A stretch of 11,421 bases of DNA from Arenicellales bacterium. GTDB taxonomy: Bacteria; Pseudomonadota; Gammaproteobacteria; Arenicellales; UBA868. The DNA lies in assembly GCA_028825345.1 (NCBI GenBank), contig JAPKAJ010000061.1:1-11421 (forward strand), read 5' to 3'. This document shows positions 5,759 through 11,421 of this stretch, in pieces (positions within the stretch are counted from its first letter, which is position 1; each line of letters starts with the position of its first letter). Both the position numbers and the translations under genes were made by a program. The notes beneath the pieces are model-generated. The model did not search any database. It was not told the DNA's origin and saw only the letters and a list, made by a program, of their open reading frames with translations.

Positions 5759-7381
5759 TTAGCCCAGTTTCATGTTGTCGATGCCTACGATCTTGTCGTA
5801 GATCCAGTACAGCATCAGAATCCCAGCGAGTAGGATTGTGCCCATGGCGGCTGCCAGCCCCCAGTTAAGGGATTTTTGCATGTGGTAGGCCACCATATTG
5901 CCAATCAGGCGTCCATCTTTACCGCCAACCAGTTCTGGGGTGATGTAGTACCCGATCGCCACGATAAAGACGAGTATTACCCCTGCACCGATACCGGGAA
6001 GTGTCTGCGGCATATAGACCCGTAAAAAAGCCATCGCTGGCGGGGCACCGAGGTTCTGCGCAGCTTTCATGTAGTTCGGCGGAATGGTTTTCATGACACT
6101 GTAGATCGGTAATATCATAAACGGCAGCAGGATCTGGATCATCACAATCACCGTGCCGGTAAAGTTGTACATCATCGGCAGACGGTTTTCATCGGGAAGA
6201 CCCAGCATCACCAAGGCGTCGTTGATTACCCCCTCCTGTTGCAGCATGACCATCCAGGCAACAATGCGAACCAGCAGCGAAGTCCAGAACGGCATTAGCA
6301 CGCAGATCATCAAGATATTCGAATATTTCAAGGGCAGCGTGGCTAGAAGGTGGGCTACCGGGTAGGCCAGTATCAGGCAGCCTACAGTGACGATCAGGCT
6401 GACCAGAAAGGTTCGCCACCAAAGCATTACATAGACGCGGCGTTCTGCGGGTTGCATTACGATATTGGAATCCTTATCCCATTTACGGTCTACTGCATTG
6501 AGGTAATAACCAGTTGTCTGCGGCTGTTGCATGGAAACCAGTGCTTGCCAGAAAGCGACGTCACCCCAGCGCTTATCCGCCTTGATCATTGCCTCGCGGT
6601 ATGGTTGCCCATCAAGGTTCTTCAGCTTGCGGCTGGATTTTTTGATCAGACTTTTAAAGCCTGGCTTCGCATAGTTCATCCGGGTGCTGGATTTACCTAC
6701 GAGATACTTATTTGCTGAGGACAGATCTTTGTAAAGCGCTTTAAATTGCGTCTCCCCCGGCTCACTAACACCATCCCACCTGTGCAGCGCTTTATACAGG
6801 TTGGAGCAGGTCGCGTTTGTTAAAGGTGTCAGGTAAGAACAAATATCGAAATGGGCGCGCCGCGCATGGTTCTTTTTTTCTCTTGCGGTGCCTTCGAAAT
6901 CTTCTCCGGCCAGGGCAATTTCATATATGGGTATCCAGGCATCCGCGGATTGCCAGCGAGGATCGATCCGAATCATGGGGTCACGGTAAGGACCATTTTT
7001 CGGGATCCGGACTTTCCAACTTGGATTATTAGGGTCGACCTCATCGGCAAAATTGTCGGCGATAAGGTATTTGTTGAGACTCGCAAGGTCGAGGTACATC
7101 GCCTCAAACAAGGTTTCATCTGGCAACTGCTCTCGGTCCCACTCGCCAAGCATCGCGAAGGTTAGGGGCAGTTGATGGTTGATAATCGTGTCGTCGGTAC
7201 TGCGTGTAAGCAGATTGCCGATAGGAAGAACAAAAAGGCTCAGCAGGAAAATAAGTGGAGGCAGTACCAGGCCAATCGCCCGGAGTTTGCTGCGGCGCAT
7301 CGAGCGCTGCAGGCTGGTTTTAAGAGGTATACCGTCGGCTGTCAGCAGAGGCTGGGCCGACGCCGGGTGACTATTTGTCAT
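5759..7381 (-). CDS. ABC importer permease, PotB-like, with large duplicated extracytoplasmic insert
   Basis: This is the partner permease of the first importer. At 540 residues it is about twice the length of PotB (about 275). A first membrane segment (36-58) is followed by a hydrophilic region of about 250 residues (60-315), then the usual permease core. That core has helices from about 318, the coupling loop near AAQNLGAPPAMAFLRVYMPQ, and a terminal helix. The insert holds two similar units, about 77-149 and 198-278, sharing WD, P-x-E-T-x-F-x-A-x-Y-x-D-L, NKYL, PYR-x-x-MI-x-x-D-x-RW and a final W. C181 and C192 lie between them. Topology places the insert in the periplasm. Long PotB relatives with one such unit seem familiar to me in proteobacteria; two units look unusual. 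ATG 7381 has no obvious Shine-Dalgarno and follows a terminator-like hairpin. An in-frame ATG exists at residue 28, and starting there would still keep the first helix. Confidence 0.9.
   Translation of the reverse strand: MTNSHPASAQPLLTADGIPLKTSLQRSMRRSKLRAIGLVLPPLIFLLSLFVLPIGNLLTRSTDDTIINHQLPLTFAMLGEWDREQLPDETLFEAMYLDLASLNKYLIADNFADEVDPNNPSWKVRIPKNGPYRDPMIRIDPRWQSADAWIPIYEIALAGEDFEGTAREKKNHARRAHFDICSYLTPLTNATCSNLYKALHRWDGVSEPGETQFKALYKDLSSANKYLVGKSSTRMNYAKPGFKSLIKKSSRKLKNLDGQPYREAMIKADKRWGDVAFWQALVSMQQPQTTGYYLNAVDRKWDKDSNIVMQPAERRVYVMLWWRTFLVSLIVTVGCLILAYPVAHLLATLPLKYSNILMICVLMPFWTSLLVRIVAWMVMLQQEGVINDALVMLGLPDENRLPMMYNFTGTVIVMIQILLPFMILPIYSVMKTIPPNYMKAAQNLGAPPAMAFLRVYMPQTLPGIGAGVILVFIVAIGYYITPELVGGKDGRLIGNMVAYHMQKSLNWGLAAAMGTILLAGILMLYWIYDKIVGIDNMKLG
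6548..6790 (-). repeat. Second copy of the protein-level repeat in the long permease (residues 198-278)
   Basis: This copy carries RWDG, ETQFKALYKDL, NKYL (224-227), PYREAMI (260-266) and KRW (270-272), ending at W278. The spacing from the first copy is 121 residues for the first half and 129 for the second, so this copy has about eight extra residues between its halves. It is a diverged protein repeat, not a DNA-identical one. Confidence 0.75.
6935..7153 (-). repeat. First copy of the protein-level repeat in the long permease (residues 77-149)
   Basis: This copy carries EWDR, ETLFEAMYLDL, NKYL (103-106), PYRDPMI (131-137) and PRW (141-143), ending at W149. At least 20 positions are identical to the second copy in the same order. 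Confidence 0.75.
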
Positions 7382-7431
7382 TCACATAGACCGACGAGGG
7401 AGACCCAGCAATCATAACCAGGAAGTCACAG

Positions 7432-7459
7432 AAAAGGGGCCGGCCGACTGACCAGCCCC
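7432..7459 (-). terminator. Terminator-like hairpin between the Pot-like binding protein and permease genes
   Basis: On the minus strand an 8-bp stem, GGGGCTGG (7459-7452) with CCGGCCCC (7443-7436) and one G-T wobble, encloses an 8-base loop and is followed by TTTTC (7435-7431). It begins 34 bases after the binding protein stop, in a 112-base gap. As an internal element it probably reduces read-through into the permease genes or protects the upstream message. Confidence 0.65.
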
Positions 7460-7493
7460 AGTCTGTAAAAACAACTACCTGTCCAAAATGGCC

Positions 7494-8591
7494 TTACTGG
7501 CCCATCCAAGCAGTGAAGCGTTCGGAGATCGAGTCACCGTTATCTGCCCACCATTCAGGATCGGCAAACAAATGCATTTGACTCAAAGCTTCCGGTGCAT
7601 TGGGCATCAGCGGCATGATGTTCACGCCGGTGTTGAACCAAGGCTCACCAGCCTGGATGAGATCGATGCCTGAGGCGCGCATCGGCGCATAGGTGATCCA
7701 CTTTGCCTGGCCAGCTTGCTGTTCAGGGGCAGAGGCATGGATCAGGAATTTAAGCGCCTCGTCGGCGTTCGGTGTGCCTTTGAGCATGGCCAGCCATTCC
7801 TCTTCAAGAACCTGCCCATCCCAGTTGATTACAAAGGGCGCACCCTCTGAAAGCATAGCAGCGCCGATGCGACCGTTGTAGGCCAGCGCCATGGATACCT
7901 CACCACTGGTAATGAGCTCGAGCGGCTTAGACCCTGAAGACCAGAATACGGCGTGGTCCTTGATTGTGTCGAGTTTGGCAAACGCACGATCCATGCCTTC
8001 AGCGGTGTCTAACACAGAGTAAACGTCACCAGGTGCTACGCCGTCGGCCATCAGTGCCATCTCGACCAGTGCATTGCCCCAGGTGTGAATGCCACGCTTG
8101 CCGGGGAAGTTTGCGACATCGAAGAAGTCAGCGATCGTTTTTGGGTTTCCAGCAGCATTGCCATCAAAGGTGCCTTCCTGATAGAAGGGGACATAGGACC
8201 AGAAGATCTGTGGTACTACGCAGTCGTTGGGAACCGTCACCATGATATCGTCATCCATCGAGGTACCATCGGCTGCTGGGGTGAAGACGTCCCGCGGCAG
8301 TTCCTCAAAGAGGCCTTCATCACAGCCGACGCGAGCTTCATGTGGCAGGACATCAACGATGTCCCACGTAACATTGCCCGATTCGACCTGGGTACGTACT
8401 TCGCCAAGGCCGCCGTTATAGTTTACAAAGTTGGCTGTGCCTTCGGACCAGGTATCCGCATAGGCCTTCTGTTGGCTCATGGTATAAGCGCCGCCCCACG
8501 AGGCGACTGTGACGTCGGCGTGCGCAGGTACGGCCAGGGCCGCCCCAATCACTGCCGAGGCCAGGGTGGTTGCTAAGAGATGCTTACTCAT
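7494..8591 (-). CDS. Periplasmic solute-binding protein, PotD/opine-like (COG0687 class)
   Basis: This is the periplasmic receptor of the first importer, 365 residues. A signal peptide of 25 residues with an AHA cleavage site leads to the mature start DVTVASWGGAYT. The WGGAY beginning and the GGLGEVRTQVESG and WDIVDV segments mark the spermidine/putrescine-type family, but the WGGAY variant differs from the NWTEY of PotD itself and recalls opine- or other amine-binding members. Only two cysteines occur (C90 and C124), possibly a disulfide. The aromatic-rich tail (FADPEWWADNG) is typical. ATG 8591 has a near-perfect GGAGG 7 bases upstream. The gene sits between its ATPase (70-base gap) and permeases (112-base gap, with hairpin). 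Substrate is unknown; a polyamine, opine or related amine is plausible. Confidence 0.92.
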   Translation of the reverse strand: MSKHLLATTLASAVIGAALAVPAHADVTVASWGGAYTMSQQKAYADTWSEGTANFVNYNGGLGEVRTQVESGNVTWDIVDVLPHEARVGCDEGLFEELPRDVFTPAADGTSMDDDIMVTVPNDCVVPQIFWSYVPFYQEGTFDGNAAGNPKTIADFFDVANFPGKRGIHTWGNALVEMALMADGVAPGDVYSVLDTAEGMDRAFAKLDTIKDHAVFWSSGSKPLELITSGEVSMALAYNGRIGAAMLSEGAPFVINWDGQVLEEEWLAMLKGTPNADEALKFLIHASAPEQQAGQAKWITYAPMRASGIDLIQAGEPWFNTGVNIMPLMPNAPEALSQMHLFADPEWWADNGDSISERFTAWMGQ

Positions 8592-8598
8592 TCTCGTT

Positions 8599-8603
8599 CC
8601 TCC
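8599..8603 (-). promoter_or_regulatory. Strong ribosome binding site of the Pot-like binding protein gene
   Basis: GGAGG lies 7 bases upstream of ATG 8591. It is the strongest site in the operon and fits high expression of the periplasmic receptor. Confidence 0.75.
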
Positions 8604-8661
8604 GCTATCGGTTGGTTGTCGCCATCAAAATGACGTTAGAAAACATGTCGTCGGGGCCACT

Positions 8662-9765
8662 TCAGTTAGTTGCCTCGGCGACATCAAGTGCTCGGCAGTC
8701 CTCCATAGACCAGCCGAACTTGACTATATCTCCCTCGTTTAGCGTCGCATGGTGCGACGCATTAGGGATTTTAACAATAAAATCATCGTGCCCGCAGACC
8801 GAAGCCCGGGTGCGGATATGATCACCCAGATAAATCAATTCCTCTACCTTGGCCTCGAATAAGTTGGGAAATTTTCCAGGTTCGGGGTTCACTTCGACCC
8901 GCTCCGGGCGCAGCGAAAGTGTGGTCCGATCGCCTACGGCGTCAACGTTGACTTTGAATGCCTGAATGTGTTCGCCGTTATCGAGTTCGATCTGGCAGTG
9001 ATCCCCCTCGATGCTGCGCACGAACCCCATCAGCCGGTTATTCTCGCCGATAAACTGCGCGACAAATGCATTTTCAGGCCGTTCATACAGGTCGTTGGGC
9101 GCTGCCAATTGTTGGATGATGCCATCATCGAAGACGGCGATACGGTTCGACATAGTCAGCGCCTCGGACTGGTCGTGGGTTACGTAGACGACTGTTACGC
9201 CGAGGCTTTCATGAATATGTTTAATTTCGTACTGCATCTGCTCACGCAGTTGCTTGTCGAGTGCACCCAGTGGTTCGTCCATAAGCACGAGGTCAGGATC
9301 AAACACCAGAGCCCGGGCAACGGCTACCCGTTGCTGTTGACCACCGGAGAGTTGAGCCGGACGACGGTTGCCAAACGCGCCGAGTTGTACCATGTCGAGC
9401 GCGCGCTTGGTTCGTGACTCAATCTCCGACTTGTTGAGTCTGCGGACCTCAAGCGGAAAGGCAAGGTTCTCATTGACCGTCATATGGGGGAAGAGAGCAT
9501 AGTTCTGAAAAACCATGCCGATTCCGCGTTTATGGGGTGGTACTGCGTTGATGGGCTGATCACCCAGATAAATCTCACCATGGGTGGCCGGTTCAAAGCC
9601 CGCCAACATCATCAGGCAGGTCGTTTTGCCAGAACCAGAGGGACCCAGCATGGTGATGAATTCACCACGCTTGATATCCAGGTTCAGGTCTTTAACGACG
9701 AGAGTTTCGCCGTCGTAACTTTTCTGTACTCCTTTGAAGCGAACAAAGAAATCCTGATCACTCAT
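8662..9765 (-). CDS. ABC importer ATPase, PotA-like
   Basis: This is the cytoplasmic ATPase of the first importer and the first gene of the operon, 367 residues, the usual PotA length. Motifs in order: Walker A GPSGSGKT (41-48), Q-loop Q87 in VFQNYALFPH, signature LSGGQQQR (139-146), Walker B LVLMDE (159-164), D-loop GALD (167-170), and switch H197. After the nucleotide-binding domain a C-terminal regulatory region of the TOBE type begins near residue 240 (VAQFIGENN, then LRPERVEV). A purine-rich AGGAAGGA lies 12 bases before ATG 9765, a rather long spacing. The divergent region upstream holds repeats that could control the whole operon. Confidence 0.95.
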   Translation of the reverse strand: MSDQDFFVRFKGVQKSYDGETLVVKDLNLDIKRGEFITMLGPSGSGKTTCLMMLAGFEPATHGEIYLGDQPINAVPPHKRGIGMVFQNYALFPHMTVNENLAFPLEVRRLNKSEIESRTKRALDMVQLGAFGNRRPAQLSGGQQQRVAVARALVFDPDLVLMDEPLGALDKQLREQMQYEIKHIHESLGVTVVYVTHDQSEALTMSNRIAVFDDGIIQQLAAPNDLYERPENAFVAQFIGENNRLMGFVRSIEGDHCQIELDNGEHIQAFKVNVDAVGDRTTLSLRPERVEVNPEPGKFPNLFEAKVEELIYLGDHIRTRASVCGHDDFIVKIPNASHHATLNEGDIVKFGWSMEDCRALDVAEATN

Positions 9766-9792
9766 TTGCGAGATTTTTCCTTCCTAACTATA

Positions 9793-9812
9793 GTCACGAC
9801 AGGTTACGACAG
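9793..9812. repeat. Tandem 10-bp direct repeat upstream of the importer operon
   Basis: GTCACGACAG (9793-9802) and GTTACGACAG (9803-9812) lie head to tail with one mismatch, one helical turn apart. A partial inverted copy, GTAACCGTCGT (9831-9841), faces them; it matches the complement of ACGACAGGTTAC (9796-9807) except for one missing base. The arrangement suggests binding of a regulator protein just before the operon. Confidence 0.5.
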
Positions 9813-9818
9813 TCTGGT

Positions 9819-9824
9819 ATTATG
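9819..9824 (-). promoter_or_regulatory. Candidate -10 element of the importer operon
   Basis: CATAAT on the minus strand matches five of six consensus bases. No good -35 is seen at 16-18 bases, so the promoter may need an activator. Transcription would begin near 9812, placing the tandem repeat at about +1 to +20. Another AT-rich hexamer, TATAGT (9787-9792), is too close to the ribosome site to serve. Confidence 0.3.
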
Positions 9825-10044
9825 TTTCGAGTAACCGTCGTAGATGCCTCAGTTTAGTAGGGTTTGTGAAGATTCTCAAGGTTTTAGCCCCCTTCGTTTG
9901 TATGGTTTTATGCAAGTTAGCACCAAATGAAGTGGATAGTTTTATAAAAGGTTCTGAATAGGACTATCAACCGTCCAGTTTTCGCGCTGCTACCAATAAT
10001 CGGATTACAGAGCTAAATTGGTGCGACAACTTGATAACTAGGAT

Positions 10045-11007
10045 ATGGGGTCGGCCAAGATCATGTTGACACAAGACAACCCCGTGATGCTGCTAAAAAC
10101 GGATGCGCGTGATCAGGAGTGGATCAGTGCTTTTACTGCTGCAATGCCAGAGCTTGAGGTGCGTGTGTGGCCGCAGGTGGGAGATCTTAAGGAAATCAAT
10201 TGCGCTTTACTGTGGGGCCCGCCGGCAGAACTTTTTAACGGCCTGGAGAACCTCGAGGTGATTTTCTCGATCGGAGCCGGAGTCGATTCATTGCTCGCCT
10301 GTTCAGCGTTGCCGGCCAAGGTGCCCATCGTGCGCATGGTGGAGCCAGAACTTACGGCAGGTATGGTTGAGTTCTGCCTATTTCAGGTTTTAAGGTTTCA
10401 CCGCCTGATGCACTGTTATGAGCGCCAGAAGGCCCAATGCATCTGGAAAGAGTTGCCTCAGTTACCGGCACGAGATACAACGGTGGGGGTGATGGGAATG
10501 GGCGTGCTTGGCCTGGCTTTAGCGAAACAACTCCAATCGCTTAACTACAATGTGATCGGTTACCGTCGGCAATCAAAACCTAACGACGCGATAGAGATGT
10601 TTTATGGTGAGGGGCAGATAGAGGCATTTTTGCGCCAGGCAATGATACTGGTGATTTTGCTTCCAGCGACTGAGCAGACCCGGCATATTATTAACCGGGA
10701 GACGCTTGCAATGTTGCCGCCCAAGGCGTGCCTGGTTAACGCTGGCCGTGGCGAATCAGTCAACGAGCAGGACCTTCTTTGGGCACTGGACAGCGGTCAA
10801 CTGCAGGCCGCAGCGCTGGATGTGTTTAGTCAAGAGCCGCTGCCAGCCGACCATTCCTTCTGGTCGCATTCCAGTATTTTTCTAACCCCGCATATCGCCA
10901 GTATTACTTACCCGGCCACAGCTTGTCGTTATATCGCTGATGCGCTACAGGCTTACCGCGCGGGAGGGGCATGGCCTAACCTTGTCGAAACAGGATCAGG
11001 ATATTAA
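10045..11007 (+). CDS. ghrA: Glyoxylate/hydroxypyruvate reductase A (D-2-hydroxyacid dehydrogenase)
   Basis: This cytoplasmic NAD(P)H-dependent enzyme reduces glyoxylate to glycolate and hydroxypyruvate to D-glycerate. Family-defining features are GAGVDS (77-82), the nucleotide-binding GMGVLG (151-156), and catalytic R235 in NAGRGE, E264 in FSQEPLP and H283 in TPHIAS. Basic residues R174-R175 after the second strand of the Rossmann fold favour NADPH. The pattern follows E. coli GhrA (312 residues) to the C-terminus ending in GY. The start is uncertain. ATG 10045 has an AGG only two bases upstream, which is too close. ATG 10063 or 10087 would give an N-terminus closer to the family, and VMLLK (14-18) aligns with the E. 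coli start. It is transcribed divergently from the importer operon, so it may be co-regulated and act on a 2-oxoacid from imported substrates; that link is inference. Confidence 0.93.
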   Translation: MGSAKIMLTQDNPVMLLKTDARDQEWISAFTAAMPELEVRVWPQVGDLKEINCALLWGPPAELFNGLENLEVIFSIGAGVDSLLACSALPAKVPIVRMVEPELTAGMVEFCLFQVLRFHRLMHCYERQKAQCIWKELPQLPARDTTVGVMGMGVLGLALAKQLQSLNYNVIGYRRQSKPNDAIEMFYGEGQIEAFLRQAMILVILLPATEQTRHIINRETLAMLPPKACLVNAGRGESVNEQDLLWALDSGQLQAAALDVFSQEPLPADHSFWSHSSIFLTPHIASITYPATACRYIADALQAYRAGGAWPNLVETGSGY

Positions 11008-11102
11008 AGGCTATTCAGGCAACCACTGCGAGTACGTTCTGGCCTGGGCGCAAAAGATGAGAGTGACAACAGATTGTTGAAATAGTTGTCGATAAGCCGG
11101 GG

Positions 11103-11421
11103 TCAGGCGCCTGATTCCTGTTTAGCCGATGTTGGCTCAGGTTCTGAGGCGATTTTTCGTTGGATCATGATAGGGATTTTCTGTTGCAGGACGATTCGCC
11201 ATTGCCCGTTATCTTCCTTGACCCAGTACTGCTCCACGATATCTGTTTTTCCTGACCCCTTGAGCTTTGTTGCCCGGGTGACCAGTTGTGTCTTGGGTCC
11301 GGGGTAGACAAAGATTTCGGTGAATTCGAAGTCACCGGGCTTGGGGCGCGCCTCTGGCAGATCGTGCCGAGAGGTTTTGGCGAGGCCCACAGTAACAGCT
11401 GCAGAGGAGGGTTCGGCCTGC
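11103..11421 (-). CDS. C-terminal part of an unrecognised protein (partial)
   Basis: The frame is open to the right edge, so the start lies outside; 105 codons plus stop are visible. I do not recognise a family. The core has alternating hydrophobic strands (FEFTEIFVYPG, TQLVTRATKL, DIVEQYWV, GQWRIVLQQKIP), which look like a beta-rich domain; the YWVKEDNGQWRIV segment resembles last strands of NTF2-like folds, an impression only. The C-terminal tail (SEPEPTSAKQESGA) is polar and probably disordered. A GTG at 11390 could start translation, but the frame continues upstream without a stop (QAEPSSAAVTV), so a longer gene is more likely. It is convergent with ghrA, with 95 bases between the stops and no clear terminator. 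Confidence 0.6.
   Translation of the reverse strand, partial: QAEPSSAAVTVGLAKTSRHDLPEARPKPGDFEFTEIFVYPGPKTQLVTRATKLKGSGKTDIVEQYWVKEDNGQWRIVLQQKIPIMIQRKIASEPEPTSAKQESGA

Larger units (their letters stand above)
9766..10044. other. Divergent intergenic region between the importer operon and ghrA
   Basis: This 279-base region has no supported gene. The left third holds the repeats and the CATAAT hexamer of the operon. The middle (about 9900-9960) is AT-rich with a TTTATAAAA stretch but no convincing -35/-10 pair for ghrA. Near ghrA, ACCAAT (9992-9997) and ATTGGT (10017-10022) form a 6-bp inverted repeat with centres about 25 bases apart, a weak operator candidate. Confidence 0.6.

Noticed and set aside
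5759..7381. Long permease as an artefactual fusion or frameshift
   Set aside because: The frame is continuous, both the insert and the permease core read as sensible protein, and the repeated units show the same residue pattern, so the insert is real coding sequence.
8085..8576. Open frame of 163 codons on the plus strand
   Set aside because: It is antisense to the Pot-like binding protein, which has a signal peptide, family motifs and a strong ribosome site.
9900..9960. AT-rich TTTATAAAA stretch as a ghrA promoter
   Set aside because: No -35 hexamer lies at 16-18 bases, and the start of ghrA itself is uncertain.
11065..11090. GACAAC/GTTGTC inverted repeat between ghrA and the convergent gene
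   Set aside because: A 6-bp AT-rich stem with a 14-base loop and no T run is too weak to call a terminator.
11103..11114. Perfect 12-bp palindrome TCAGGCGCCTGA
   Set aside because: It overlaps the last codons and stop of the right-edge gene; it has no loop or T run and can arise by chance.

Overview
The window looks like chromosomal DNA of a gammaproteobacterium, probably a free-living and possibly marine heterotroph. The evidence is a DapE very close in sequence pattern to the enteric enzyme, a GhrA-type reductase of the gammaproteobacterial pattern, and importers of the solute-binding-protein type. Taxonomy is inferred from protein patterns only. No mobile element, tRNA, rRNA or CRISPR array is visible. 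The longest stretch without a gene is 279 bases (9766-10044).

Layout, right to left on the minus strand: from 9765 down to 1685 lie eight genes in the same direction that together encode two complete ABC importers. The first is of the polyamine/opine (PotABCD-like) class: ATPase (8662-9765), binding protein (7494-8591), and two permeases (5759-7381 and 4870-5754). The second is of the polar-amino-acid (HisPJQM-like) class and starts only 14 bases later: ATPase (4070-4855), binding protein (3216-3992), and two permeases (2458-3147 and 1685-2458). The spacings (4, 14, 68, 70, 77 and 112 bases, plus a 1-base overlap) suggest one long operon. In both halves a GC-rich hairpin followed by a T run lies just after the binding-protein gene, as expected if binding protein is made in excess over membrane subunits.

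Further left are a separately promoted lipoprotein of unknown function with a TTG start (757-1551) and the N-terminal 60% or so of dapE, lysine/peptidoglycan biosynthesis, running off the left edge (1-678).

Right of the transporter operon, and divergent from it, is a glyoxylate/hydroxypyruvate reductase (ghrA, 10045-11007). The shared intergenic region holds a tandem 10-bp repeat with an inverted partial copy next to the operon start, a candidate operator. A convergent unrecognised gene (11103 to the right edge) closes the window.

Working model: the operon imports two amino-acid- or amine-like nitrogen compounds, and GhrA may reduce a 2-oxoacid arising from their breakdown. The substrates cannot be read from the sequence. 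The most unusual protein feature is the first permease of the Pot-like importer. It is 540 residues long because of an extracytoplasmic insert of about 250 residues that contains an internal duplication.
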